NCBI GenBank assembly: GCA_964463485.1
Contig: CAYXDO010000016.1
Coordinates: forward strand, 1-64,000
Source of the DNA: CAYXDO01 sp964463485
Lineage (GTDB): Bacteria > Myxococcota > Kuafuiibacteriia > Kuafuiibacteriales > Kuafuiibacteriaceae
DNA length: 64,000 nucleotides
Reading direction: 5' to 3'
Shown here: positions 27,756 to 37,569 of the stretch, one piece after another
Layout of the letters: the number at the start of each line of letters is the position of its first letter
Position numbering within the stretch: the first letter of the stretch is position 1
Program-made: the position numbers and the translations under genes
The notes under the pieces: generated by a model
Told to the model about the DNA's origin: nothing
What the model saw: only the letters and a program-made list of their open reading frames with translations
The model's database searches: none

Positions 27756-29519
27756 GTGGACCGGATCGGAACCACCATCGGCGGGAAGTATCGCATCGAG
27801 CGCTTCCTCGCGCGTGGCGGCAACGCCACGGTCTACGCCGCTGTCCACGAGGTCACTCGGCGCCAAGTCGCCATCAAAGTCATCGCGCGCAAGGAGGTCG
27901 AGTCGTCCCCGAAGATCGCTCAGCGGTTCCTGCGCGAGGCCAGCGCGTTCTCGACGATTCGCCACGCAGGCGTGGTGGAGGTCATCGACGCCGGTACGGC
28001 CGAGGACGGATCGCTTTACTTGGTCCAGGAGCTCCTGAGCGGGGTGACGTTGCTCGACGCGCTCGTGAAGACCGGCCTGGACGCCGAGGCGATCGTGCGG
28101 ATCGGCGTCGAGGTCGCCGAAGCGCTGTCGGCCGTGCACGAAAGCGGGCTCGTCCATCGCGACGTCAAGCCCGGGAACGTCTTCCTGGTGGGCGGGACTC
28201 GCCCGAAGCTGCTCGACTTCGGCCTCGCGCGACCGGTGAACGACACCGGCTCGCTCACGGGAGCCGGACGGATCATCGGGACCCCGATGTATATGAGCCC
28301 CGAGCAGGCCCGCGGGGAGGCCGAGATTCAGCCGCCGTCCGACGTATTCTCACTGGGCTCCACGCTCTTTCACGCCCTCGGAGGCCGCCCGCCATTCAGG
28401 AGCCGAAACGTCCTCAAGCTGATCATGAAAGTCTCCGCCGGAAACGCTCCGTCTCTTGGCGAATCACGACCCGACCTTCCAGATGACTTGGTCTCAACCA
28501 TCGATCGAGCGCTCCGTTCCAGCCCCGAGCTGCGTTGGCCTTCGGCGTCTGACTTCGGGCGCGAGCTCGATAGGGTCCTCGTCGCGGCGAGGATCGCCCG
28601 CGCGCGCTGGCTCGACAGTCGTACGGTGGTTTCAGAGTTCTACCTAGAAGATTCGTCCGCAGGCTTCGGCTCGCACGCGCTGACTTCCGATACTCCCATC
28701 TCATTGTCGCAGCTGATCGACGACTCGATCCCTTCCATCAGCTCGAATGAGTTGATCGACCTCTCCCGGTCACCCTCCGGTGGGCGGTCGCGTCGCCGCG
28801 AAGCAGACTCATCGGAGACCGCGACGGCGCCCCTCGAAATGCGTTTCGACCCGTCGTCGGAGCCAGAGAGTGTGGATCCGGGGCAGCTTTCGGGTCCTGG
28901 GTACGAGTGGGAGGACACGAGCGAGCCGACCGGTCGACTCGAGCTCGATCGTCCTGAGAGTACGGATCCGCGGCTCGTGGCGCCCGTCGAGGCGCCTCAT
29001 GCGACCGACAAAGTCCCGGTCCTGGTGCGGCCACCCGAGTCGTCTCGAGGCCTGAAGCTGGAGCACGCCCATCTCAGCATCGCGGAGGCTCCGATCGAGG
29101 CTGACACCGAAGTCCGGGACGGTGGACCCCCGACTCAGGACCCCGTGCCGATCACGTCGGAGGAGTTCACGCCTCGCTCGAACCTGTCTCCCTATTCGAG
29201 CGCACCGCTCCCGACGATTCGCGTGGGCTCCGAGGTCGACGGGCACACCGCGCCGCCGTCCGCCGCGCTCTTGGCGCGTAGAGAGATGGAGATGGCCGAG
29301 GCGTTCTCGCGCATGACTTCCGGGGCGCCGCAGAAGCCCGTGGCCGGGCGCGTGTCGATCAACCCTGGCTCGAGGACTCCGAGGGCGCGAAAGTCGATTC
29401 GAGCGCGCCGTTGGTACTTGGCTCTGCTGTTGGTCGGGATGGCGCTGTTCGCTCTTGGGTTTGCGAAGCTCCGCGGGGGTTCCGCGACTCCTGACACGGG
29501 CCAACCGCGAACCCGGTAG
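27756..29519 (+). CDS. Hanks-type Ser/Thr protein kinase, membrane-anchored
   Basis: 587 aa from GTG 27756. Kinase domain about 8-275: glycine loop LARGGNATVY, Lys41 in VAIKVI, catalytic HRDVKPGNVF (about 134), DFGLAR and GTPMYMSPEQARG. A long acidic, Ser/Pro-rich linker follows (ATAPLEMRFDPSSEPESVDP-type), then one membrane helix near the C-terminus (WYLALLLVGMALFALGFAKL, about 553-572) with a short tail. Such kinases phosphorylate Thr residues that FHA proteins read; FHA proteins are encoded at 18240 and 41005. Signal and substrates are unknown. Confidence 0.95.
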   Translation: MDRIGTTIGGKYRIERFLARGGNATVYAAVHEVTRRQVAIKVIARKEVESSPKIAQRFLREASAFSTIRHAGVVEVIDAGTAEDGSLYLVQELLSGVTLLDALVKTGLDAEAIVRIGVEVAEALSAVHESGLVHRDVKPGNVFLVGGTRPKLLDFGLARPVNDTGSLTGAGRIIGTPMYMSPEQARGEAEIQPPSDVFSLGSTLFHALGGRPPFRSRNVLKLIMKVSAGNAPSLGESRPDLPDDLVSTIDRALRSSPELRWPSASDFGRELDRVLVAARIARARWLDSRTVVSEFYLEDSSAGFGSHALTSDTPISLSQLIDDSIPSISSNELIDLSRSPSGGRSRRREADSSETATAPLEMRFDPSSEPESVDPGQLSGPGYEWEDTSEPTGRLELDRPESTDPRLVAPVEAPHATDKVPVLVRPPESSRGLKLEHAHLSIAEAPIEADTEVRDGGPPTQDPVPITSEEFTPRSNLSPYSSAPLPTIRVGSEVDGHTAPPSAALLARREMEMAEAFSRMTSGAPQKPVAGRVSINPGSRTPRARKSIRARRWYLALLLVGMALFALGFAKLRGGSATPDTGQPRTR

Positions 29520-29536
29520 CCGAGTTTGAGGCGGAC

Positions 29537-30580
29537 TCAGCCGCCGAGGCGAGACGCCACCTCGTCCAGCGACACCGTCAAGTCCAGGGAAAGCTGAGTG
29601 AAGCGATTGAACAGAGGTACGCGGTAGGTGCTGTCCGGCTTCAGTTGAGGGTGGGCGGTTACGAGACCCAACGTGACCCCGAGCTCTTTGGACACCGAGT
29701 AGGTCCCGTCGAGGGCGAAGGTGTGTGAGTACCTCGCGGACACGTCATCCCTGGCGTCCGACGTCTGCGCTGGGCCGGTGAGTGTCTGAACGCGTGCCTC
29801 GTGGATCGCGTAGAGCTGAGTTCGTCGGACTTGGTAGGAAGCGCTGAACCCCAGCTCCTCGGTCACCTGGAGGTCGACGCCGCCTCCCAGATCGAGTTGG
29901 CTCGCTGGATTTCGATCTCCGGTGTGCCTGTAGCTGCCACACTCGAATGAGTCGTCGTCACACCGAGCCCACGGGACGTCGAGCTGCAGCGTCGTGTAGC
30001 GATGTGTGAAGATCGTCGCCCGCGTCCTTAGACTCAACTCCAGGCCCGAGGCGACGTCGAAGCTCTTCGTCACCTGCAGCGCCGGGCTCACCGCGACGAT
30101 GCGTGACTCAGCGGCGGAGGCCTTGGAGAAGGGGAGGGCCAAGCTGAGCGACGCGCTGAGCTCGAGACCCGCGAGAGATATCCCGCCCAAGGTCCCGCGC
30201 AGCACCACGTCGTCCAAGAGCGCCTCGTGTTTCGAGGTGGTGTCGTCCGCGTCCGTGAGCTCCTGACTTACTCCGAGCTCCGCGCTCGCTCCAAAGAGCT
30301 CGGAGAAGTGATAGCTCGCGCGAATCGACAGCTGGTGGGCGTAGTACGGGTTGTACGTCGGCTCTGCGGAGCGACTCGCCGAGATCGCGGAAGCCACGTG
30401 TTCGTAAGTCAGGGTGCTGCCGCGCCAGGGCGAGCTTTCGAGCGAGGCGGCGGTCGTCGAGGCTTGGCCCACGCTCGTCGTGAAGAGGCCGCCGACGAGA
30501 GTCGCGAACGTGCCGGCGCGAGACACCGCGTCATGAAAACAACGACGGAGCGACGAAGTCGAGAACATACGGCACCCCAC
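29537..30580 (-). CDS. Secreted outer-membrane barrel-like protein
   Basis: 347 aa. N-terminal hydrophobic stretch (AGTFATLVGGLFTTSVGQAS) is a likely signal peptide ending near residue 40; the ATG at 30568 (MFSTSSLRRC) is an alternative start. The rest alternates polar and hydrophobic residues in barrel-like strands (YYAHQLSIRASYHFSELFG; TTLQLDVPWARC). It ends in SLDEVASRLGG rather than an aromatic residue. Convergent with the kinase and divergent (47 bp) from the metalloprotease, with which it may share a promoter region. Confidence 0.75.
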   Translation of the reverse strand: MGCRMFSTSSLRRCFHDAVSRAGTFATLVGGLFTTSVGQASTTAASLESSPWRGSTLTYEHVASAISASRSAEPTYNPYYAHQLSIRASYHFSELFGASAELGVSQELTDADDTTSKHEALLDDVVLRGTLGGISLAGLELSASLSLALPFSKASAAESRIVAVSPALQVTKSFDVASGLELSLRTRATIFTHRYTTLQLDVPWARCDDDSFECGSYRHTGDRNPASQLDLGGGVDLQVTEELGFSASYQVRRTQLYAIHEARVQTLTGPAQTSDARDDVSARYSHTFALDGTYSVSKELGVTLGLVTAHPQLKPDSTYRVPLFNRFTQLSLDLTVSLDEVASRLGG

Positions 30581-30627
30581 GCAATCGCATTGACCCGACC
30601 GTGCCCGAGTGCGACCTCCATCCCGTC

Positions 30628-33600
30628 ATGTCGAAGCTCTGGCGCACCGAGGCGCTGCTGCTACTCACCTTTGCTTGTGCCGAGGAACGCGCTCCCATCA
30701 ACCGCGTCCAGCCGAATGCCATCGACAAGGCACTCCTCGTGGGTGACCTCTCTGCGTCGGACGACGACCCCGAGTTCTACATGCGCACCACGGTCGTAGA
30801 CTCTCCCATGGGTGCCGCCGACGGACTCTTTACTGCCTCGGATTCCCAACCCACCGTGCGAGTCCGCTGGGAGATCAGCGAAAACTATCTCATCGCGAGG
30901 CTTACCTACGAGCTCATCGAAGACAGCGACCACCGAGGCGCTCGTCGAGCCAAAGATGGCCAGCCGGTCGCCGCCTACGCGATCCAGAGCCACTTCGACA
31001 TCCGTCACGACTACAACGCCACGACCGGAGAGGAGGTCAACGTACTCGTCGAAAACGACAGCGATCGCCCCTGGAATGAACGTCAGTACTTCCGCGTCGA
31101 CTGGTCGAAAAATCAGGTCACCGACGCGTACGAGCTCGATACACTGTCTCAAATCGGAATCTACTACGGCGTGAAATTCGAGCCTGTCGCTTACTACGTC
31201 AACGATCCGAGCGATCCGAACGCGCCGGTGTTCGATTTGGAAGCAGGCTACTTCGATGTGACGCTGAAGGTCCTCGCGTCGCCTCAAATCATCCACGACG
31301 AGGAGTGGGGCGACTTCCCCGCTTGCTGGCTGATCGGAGAGTGGCCTGCCTCGAGCTGCAATCCGAGCGAGGTCACGCTTCGCCAGTCGTTCCGCCGCGT
31401 CGTCGACACCGACTACGAGCCCCTCGACTACGACGGAGCCAAGATGGACTTGTTCGGCCTCTTCACCGTCGATCGCTTCGGCTACGACCGCCGCTACGGC
31501 GTGGTCGACGATCGCTGGCACCGGTTCGCGGCGCGATGGAATATCTGGGATCGCTCCCACGTGTCTCCCGTGGTGAGTTGCGGGGAAGGACTCGGTGACC
31601 CGCACCTCGACGCCAACGCCGACGGGACCGAAGACGCCTGCGCGGCCGTCGGGCGAGGCTCCCGTTGCGACGCCTTCCGGGGTGAGTGCACCCTTCCTTA
31701 CCGGGATCGGCGGGTGAAGACGATTCCTTGGTACACCAACCAAGGCTTCCCGGAGGATCTCTTCGAAGGCGCCAAGGCCGCGCTCACGGGTTGGAGCGAG
31801 GGTCTTCGCGTCGCCGTCCAAGCCTCGAGGATCTCAGAGTGCCGCCGCACCAAAGAGTCCGATTGTGAGTTGGGGATCGGGTGGCCAGAGGTGTGGCGCG
31901 ACGACTACGTGCCCGCCTACGGCAACTCCGGCATGAACGAGGTCCCGCGGATCTTCGTGCTCTGCCACAACCCCGTCGATCCCGGCAGAGGGGACGATCC
32001 CGCCTGCGGGCCGGCCGGTCTTCGGCCCCGGGTCGGAGACTTGCGTTATAACGTCTTGAACCTGATTCAGGAGCCGCAGCTCAACAGCCCTTGGGGCATC
32101 ATGGTCGACGCCGAAGATCCGTTGACCGGCGAGAAGATCGCTGGAAGCGCCAACGAGTGGGGTGCCGTCCTCGACCTCGCAGCCTCTAATCTCGTCACCG
32201 AGCTGCAGCTGTTCAACGGAGAGATTCGTCCCGACGAGTTCATCGCAGGTGAAGACGTGTCAGCGTGGGTCGCGGCCAGCTCCTCGGACGAATCGCGACG
32301 GAGCCTGTTGTCGAAGGTCGAGCTCGACTCCCGAAGGGCCGCTTTCGATCCCAAGAAGCTCGAACCCTTCACCCGCGGGCTCACCCGTCCTAGACCGAAC
32401 GCGCCGTCCAAAGTCATCGCGCGCGAGCGCGCGCGGGCGCTTGCGGACCGCACGCCGGGGTCTGGAAATACCCAGATCTCGAAGCGACTCCAGGCCCTCC
32501 GCGGTACTCAGCTCGAAGCCAAGCTCGTCTCACCGGAGATGCTCGCCGCAGCCGGCGTGGACCCGACCGGAGCGGTGTCCGCGGACGCGATTCAAAGGGC
32601 CTCCCCTTTCGGTCGGATGAGTCCCGCGTTTCGTCGAAAACTGGCCCGTCAGGAGTCCCTCGAGCGCGCCAAGCGTCACGCCTGTCGAATCCAGGACCTC
32701 TCCCCCGACAACCTCCTAGGCCTTGCCAAGAAGGCACGAAAGTTATTCCCCGCCCCAGATCCGAACGACGCGGCCAAAGTGGCCGCTCATCGCCGACAGC
32801 TCTTCGACTGGGCGCGACAGCAATTCAGCATGTCGGTGCTCTCCCACGAGCTCGGACACTCGATGGGTCTGCGGCACAACTTCGCCGGCACCTTCGACTC
32901 GCTGAACTATCGAGCAGGCTACTGGCAGCTGCGCACCAACAACGGCAAGGTCACGACCGACTGTCCCGAAGGGACGGTCGACGGCTCGAGTTGTGTGGGC
33001 CCGCGCTGGCGAGATCCATACTCCGTCGAGGAGCTCGAGGAGAACATCGGCCAGTACGCCTCCAGCTCGGTGATGGACTATCCCGGCGATCAAAATCACG
33101 ACATGATCCTCGAAGGAAAATACGACCGCGCCGCCCTGCGCTTCGCCTACGCACAGACGACGGATGTCTGGGCCACGCCGGGGGTCAGCGTCACCGGCTC
33201 GGGCGACGGGAAAGTGGAGGCCTACCGACTCTCTGGCATGTCCGCGAGCCCTGGGTTGTTCGGAACCTATGACTTCCCGCCGATCGATCCGACTCAGCCG
33301 TACGAGCGCTTTCATTACTCTCAGTATCAGAGGATCTTCCGCCTCATCGACCAGTGCGCTCCGAGCGCGGAGCCCGACGCCGTGTTGGGCGAAAAATGCA
33401 AGGAGAAGCAGATGGACGTCGCCGACTACCGAGACCTGAGCGACTTCGTTCCAGATCCGGCATACGCCCAGTACTCATGGGCCAACACGCCCAAGGCGAT
33501 CGATCCGTTTGGCCGCGTTCGGCGAGGTTACCTCTTCTCCTCCGACGAGTTCTCCGACAGCGGCAACGTGCCCTCGTTCTCCTACGACGCGGGCGCCGAC

Positions 33601-34866
33601 GCTTATGAACAGGTGCGATTCCTCGAGCAGGCCTACGAGAACCGCTATTTGATGGACTATTTTCGCCGAAACCGAGTCCGCTTCAACTCGTGGGACGTCA
33701 CCGCGCGAGTGCAGGGTCACTACCTCGACAACATCCAGCAGCTCGCCAAGACCTTCGCCTTCGCCGCAGTCCTCTACAGCGACGGCTCCACGCTCTCTGC
33801 GTCTTTCCTCGACGACGGACGCTTCGGCCCCCTCGAGCTCGCCTCGACCGTGGCCCTCGACCTCTTCGCTCGCATGATGACTCGCCCCGAGCCTGGGTTG
33901 TACTGCGACCCCAACCTCGCCGAGTGTCCGAACTACAACCCCACCGGAGTGACCGAGGACGTTTATGCGACCGACACCGCGCCGGCCGCGGGTGCCGGCG
34001 GAGCCTTCGAGATCCCCATCGGAATCGGCGGTCGCTACATCCACAACGACTTCGACTATGCCCAAGGGTACTGGTGGTCCGACTATCAAACTCAGGTCGG
34101 CGCTTATTACGACAAGATCTGGGCGACGTATTATTTGGCCGAGGCCTATGACAACTTCATCTCGAACTCCAAGGAAGACTTCACCGACGGTCGATACAAG
34201 AACCTCAACTTCGCGAGCGTATTTCCCGAGCAGGTGCGGAGACTCTATTCGGGCCTATTCACCGGCGACGCGGTGAGCTACGCGCCGTGGGTCGTCACCA
34301 GCGGCAGTGATCAGCCCCTCGTGGTTCCGACGTTTCCTGATTGGCACTCGAACGCCCCTCAATCTCGACCGCGCGGCGCCAAGCTCGTCGATCCCAACTG
34401 GGCTTGGAACGAGCAACTCTACGCCATGGTGTTCGGAGCCATCTTCTTCCCGACCGACTGGTCGAATCAGTGGGTCAACGAAGCCCGAATCACCGTGCTC
34501 GGCCAAGACCGAGTCGATTGGCCGGTGGCGGAGACGTATGCCTTCTACAACCCGCTCTCCGGAATGACCTACCGCGCCCACTCCACGGGCACCGAAGGCG
34601 TCTTCGGCGTAACTCACCAGAAAGGGATCGGCGCGCGCATGCTGGAGTGGGCCAACCGGCTCGTGTACGTCGCCTACCTCGTCGAGCTCGATGAGAACGG
34701 TCGCGCGCTCGCGAACCCAGACGGCACTCTGAAGCTGATCCTCGACCCCCAAGGGCGTCCTCAGCTGGATCCCGAGACCGCCGGGACCGCCGCGGTGCTC
34801 CAGAAGTATGTCGAGAACTTGGATACTCTCCGCGAGCTCACCGCGACGTTCGAACGCGACCTCTGA
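30628..34866 (+). CDS. Large zinc metalloprotease lipoprotein (DUF4953-like)
   Basis: 1,412 aa. ATG 30628 begins MSKLWRTEALLLLTFACAEE with a possible lipobox LTFAC; the frame could start 27 bp earlier at a GTG, but without a signal. The extended metzincin motif HExxHxxGxxH is HELGHSMGLRH at about 740-750, followed by NFAGTFDS. Sequence before it (PWGIMVDAEDPLTGEKIAGS) and after it matches the DUF4953-type zinc-dependent metalloproteases of Gram-negative bacteria, usually exported. No partner gene is evident. Probably degrades extracellular or periplasmic protein. Confidence 0.85.
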   Translation: MSKLWRTEALLLLTFACAEERAPINRVQPNAIDKALLVGDLSASDDDPEFYMRTTVVDSPMGAADGLFTASDSQPTVRVRWEISENYLIARLTYELIEDSDHRGARRAKDGQPVAAYAIQSHFDIRHDYNATTGEEVNVLVENDSDRPWNERQYFRVDWSKNQVTDAYELDTLSQIGIYYGVKFEPVAYYVNDPSDPNAPVFDLEAGYFDVTLKVLASPQIIHDEEWGDFPACWLIGEWPASSCNPSEVTLRQSFRRVVDTDYEPLDYDGAKMDLFGLFTVDRFGYDRRYGVVDDRWHRFAARWNIWDRSHVSPVVSCGEGLGDPHLDANADGTEDACAAVGRGSRCDAFRGECTLPYRDRRVKTIPWYTNQGFPEDLFEGAKAALTGWSEGLRVAVQASRISECRRTKESDCELGIGWPEVWRDDYVPAYGNSGMNEVPRIFVLCHNPVDPGRGDDPACGPAGLRPRVGDLRYNVLNLIQEPQLNSPWGIMVDAEDPLTGEKIAGSANEWGAVLDLAASNLVTELQLFNGEIRPDEFIAGEDVSAWVAASSSDESRRSLLSKVELDSRRAAFDPKKLEPFTRGLTRPRPNAPSKVIARERARALADRTPGSGNTQISKRLQALRGTQLEAKLVSPEMLAAAGVDPTGAVSADAIQRASPFGRMSPAFRRKLARQESLERAKRHACRIQDLSPDNLLGLAKKARKLFPAPDPNDAAKVAAHRRQLFDWARQQFSMSVLSHELGHSMGLRHNFAGTFDSLNYRAGYWQLRTNNGKVTTDCPEGTVDGSSCVGPRWRDPYSVEELEENIGQYASSSVMDYPGDQNHDMILEGKYDRAALRFAYAQTTDVWATPGVSVTGSGDGKVEAYRLSGMSASPGLFGTYDFPPIDPTQPYERFHYSQYQRIFRLIDQCAPSAEPDAVLGEKCKEKQMDVADYRDLSDFVPDPAYAQYSWANTPKAIDPFGRVRRGYLFSSDEFSDSGNVPSFSYDAGADAYEQVRFLEQAYENRYLMDYFRRNRVRFNSWDVTARVQGHYLDNIQQLAKTFAFAAVLYSDGSTLSASFLDDGRFGPLELASTVALDLFARMMTRPEPGLYCDPNLAECPNYNPTGVTEDVYATDTAPAAGAGGAFEIPIGIGGRYIHNDFDYAQGYWWSDYQTQVGAYYDKIWATYYLAEAYDNFISNSKEDFTDGRYKNLNFASVFPEQVRRLYSGLFTGDAVSYAPWVVTSGSDQPLVVPTFPDWHSNAPQSRPRGAKLVDPNWAWNEQLYAMVFGAIFFPTDWSNQWVNEARITVLGQDRVDWPVAETYAFYNPLSGMTYRAHSTGTEGVFGVTHQKGIGARMLEWANRLVYVAYLVELDENGRALANPDGTLKLILDPQGRPQLDPETAGTAAVLQKYVENLDTLRELTATFERDL

Positions 34867-34925
34867 TTTCGACGAGCTCGCCAGCTAGGCGACTTCACGG
34901 CCCCTCTTTCGACCCTATTTCGGCG

Positions 34926-37073
34926 CTAGCTCACGATCGGGAGACTCTTCCGCGGACCCACGCGCTGGTCGAAAGACAGTACGTCCATCGGGCACACGTC
35001 GATGCAGATTCCACATTGGATGCAGGCCGAGCTCCGGTTGTCGAAGGGTTGTTGTTGCTTCGCGAAGCTCATGACGTCCACTCCCACTTGGCAGTAACGA
35101 CTGCACTCTCCGCACGAGATACATTTGTCGTTGCTCTTGATTTCCAGGCGTCCATACCAACTCGCGAGGATCTGGTTGAACGCGGCCAGCGGACACCAAT
35201 ATCGGCACCAGACCTTTCCCCCAAAAAACGGGTACAGCGCGATCGGTATGACGGCCACCAGCCAGAAGTCCACGAGGTAGCTGTACGCGAGCGCCCACGG
35301 GTTCGAGGCGCGCGTCCCGTACGCTCCGACCGTAACCATGGTGACGATGAGCGCCGCGACCAGCACCACCGCGCCTTGAAACTCCCACGCCCTGCTGCGC
35401 TCGCCCTTGGGCGCCAGGTCTCTCCACCGATCGCCAAGGGTCTCTGCGAGCCCGCCGCAGCCGCACACGAACGTGCAGAACCGCTTCCCGTGTCGATAGG
35501 ACGCCCACGGAATGGCCACCAACGTCCCGAACAGCCCGGCGCCTACGAAGCCGTAAATCAGGGCGCGCGGATCGCTCGAGCTCCACCAATGGAACGTGTT
35601 GAAGAACAGCGGCCACGGTTGATACAGGCCCCACGCTCGCCAAGAGAACTGAATCGACAACGCTTGTACGGCGACCACGTTGACCACCAAGAAGAACACG
35701 ACCTGGAACGCCACGAGCGATGCGTAGCGCCACCGCTGGTAACTCGGCCGCCGAGCGATCCGCGTCCAGCGCAGCAAAGCCTCCCAGCCAAAGACGATCA
35801 TCACGATCGTGTAGACGAAGCTGTACAAGTAGCCCTGCTGAAACCAAGGCGTGGCCCGAATCGAATCCAGCGCGGAGGTGTCGAACATCCAAGCGAACGG
35901 CAGGAACGCGAGCTCGAACACGGCCAGAAGACCCCGATTGAAGGCCTCGGGTCCGATCATCAGGTTGAAAGGCCACGAGTAGGGCGCCTCCGGATACTTC
36001 TTCAGAGCGTAGAGCGAGTAGACGGCGAGCGACACCAGGGCCAGAACGACCCAGCGCTTGGCATTCCACTCACCCTCGAGCCCGATCTTCGAGCGTTTCA
36101 AAAAAGCGACCGGCGGCTCCGCGCCGATCATCTCGAACACGACGTCGTTCCGAACCGAGCGCTTCTCTCCCGCGCTCGTCGAAAAAATGACCTCCTCTGC
36201 ACCGATCGTCTCGAGCTTGCTGCCGAGGAAGATCGACAGCTTTCCTTCGCGGGCCATCTCTCTCAGCGCGTCGGCGTTGCGTTTCTTCGGATAGACGAGC
36301 TCGGGGTCGATCGTGACGATCGTGACTCGATTGTTGGAGCACAAAGCGAGTGCGGCCTCTGCCGCGACGTCTCCACCGCCGTAGATGAAAATGTCCTTGT
36401 CGGAGTAGGCTGAAGGGTCGCTGAGACCGTGAAGGATTCGCCTCGCGTACTCCGATTCACCTGGCGCTCCGGCCTTCCTTGGGTTGCCTGCCTTCCCGAC
36501 CGCGAGCACCACGCGCCGCGCCACCACCGACTCGGTGTCGGTGACCACGACGAGCTCCTCGCCTCTCCGCTCGATCTTCTGAGCTCTCGTGTGCTCACGG
36601 ATCGGGAGCTCCGCTGCCTGCTGCTCCCAGCGCTCGAGGAGCTGCTCCTTCGTACACTCCTCGAACCACATGCCGCTCCGGTTGGCCTCGTGCGTAGGCT
36701 CCGCGAAGAGGATCTTGCCGGTGTACATGTTGCGTACGGTCATCGCGAGCTGCTCGGCCTCGAGCACGACCTGCGACAAGCCCAACTCCTTGGCGCGCAT
36801 GGCAAAGCCGAGCCCAGACGACCCGGCGCCGATCACGACGACGTCGAGCACGCCCTCGCGCTTGGGCTCGGAGACGAGCTCCGCGGCGAGCCGCTCGGCC
36901 AACGCCGCGCCGCGATTGAGCCCCAGCTTGATGAGCGGAGTGCCGGCCAACTCTCCTACGACGTACACGCCGGGGACGCTGGATCGACCGTGCTCGTCGA
37001 CGCGCGGGAGCACTGGGTAAGAGGGTTCCGGACGCTTGGGTCCGAACAAGCGCCGCAGCAATGGCTGGCTCAT
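34926..37073 (-). CDS. Membrane flavin/NAD(P) and iron-sulfur oxidoreductase fusion
   Basis: 715 aa with three parts. An N-terminal nucleotide-binding reductase: a first segment ending VPGVYVVGELAGTPLIKLGL (a motif normally near the end of flavin reductases), then Rossmann GAGSSG at 82-87 and a second dinucleotide site FIYGGGDVAAEAAL. A middle of several membrane helices (about 330-600). A C-terminal polyferredoxin with a NosR/CcoG-type WCRYWCPLAAF and two 4Fe-4S motifs, CISCGECSRYC and CIQCGICIDVC. It could move electrons from NAD(P)H through flavin to iron-sulfur centres across or along the membrane. Acceptor unknown. Confidence 0.85.
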   Translation of the reverse strand: MSQPLLRRLFGPKRPEPSYPVLPRVDEHGRSSVPGVYVVGELAGTPLIKLGLNRGAALAERLAAELVSEPKREGVLDVVVIGAGSSGLGFAMRAKELGLSQVVLEAEQLAMTVRNMYTGKILFAEPTHEANRSGMWFEECTKEQLLERWEQQAAELPIREHTRAQKIERRGEELVVVTDTESVVARRVVLAVGKAGNPRKAGAPGESEYARRILHGLSDPSAYSDKDIFIYGGGDVAAEAALALCSNNRVTIVTIDPELVYPKKRNADALREMAREGKLSIFLGSKLETIGAEEVIFSTSAGEKRSVRNDVVFEMIGAEPPVAFLKRSKIGLEGEWNAKRWVVLALVSLAVYSLYALKKYPEAPYSWPFNLMIGPEAFNRGLLAVFELAFLPFAWMFDTSALDSIRATPWFQQGYLYSFVYTIVMIVFGWEALLRWTRIARRPSYQRWRYASLVAFQVVFFLVVNVVAVQALSIQFSWRAWGLYQPWPLFFNTFHWWSSSDPRALIYGFVGAGLFGTLVAIPWASYRHGKRFCTFVCGCGGLAETLGDRWRDLAPKGERSRAWEFQGAVVLVAALIVTMVTVGAYGTRASNPWALAYSYLVDFWLVAVIPIALYPFFGGKVWCRYWCPLAAFNQILASWYGRLEIKSNDKCISCGECSRYCQVGVDVMSFAKQQQPFDNRSSACIQCGICIDVCPMDVLSFDQRVGPRKSLPIVS

Positions 37074-37191
37074 GACGAATGACCCATGTTGAGAGCCTAG
37101 GTCGCCTCGACCTTCGTCTCCAAGATTTGTCGTGATGGAAGGTGAATCTGTGGGCTAGGCGGACTCGGACAAAGGAAGCGCTACGTGTTGA

Positions 37192-37515
37192 TCAACCCAG
37201 GCGGCGCTTGATGTCGTCGATGTCTCGTTCGCAGCGCTCGACGCGGGAGTCGAGAACGCTCGATCTTCGGATGTGCCGCGAGAGCTCTTGGACCGTGCCA
37301 GCAAGGTCGGTGATCGCGGTGGCGGTCCGAATCTCGGCCTCCACGACTCGGCGCCCGAGCGCATCGATACGCTCGATCGTCTCTGTGCGGAGCGCTTCGA
37401 TGGCTCCGCCAAGACTGCCCATGCCCGCGCTCATCACGTCGACTCGACGGTTCGTCTCTCGAATCTCGTCTCGAATCGACTTGAGGATCTCGATGGTCAG
37501 GTCCGAGGGCTCCAT
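37192..37515 (-). CDS. Small coiled-coil protein
   Basis: 107 aa starting MEPSDLTIEILKSIRDEIRE. Nearly all helix, with heptad spacing through EIRETNRRVDVMSAGMGSL, ALRTETIERIDALGRRVVEA and RVERCERDIDDIKRRLG, so a coiled coil. No signal or membrane segment. Similar short proteins occur widely in this phylum; the function is not known. Stands alone between two minus-strand genes. Confidence 0.65.
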   Translation of the reverse strand: MEPSDLTIEILKSIRDEIRETNRRVDVMSAGMGSLGGAIEALRTETIERIDALGRRVVEAEIRTATAITDLAGTVQELSRHIRRSSVLDSRVERCERDIDDIKRRLG

Positions 37516-37569
37516 TGGAGCAATCTACCGCTTCCCTTCAGCGCGGTCGACTCCTAGGAGCTAGGCGCT

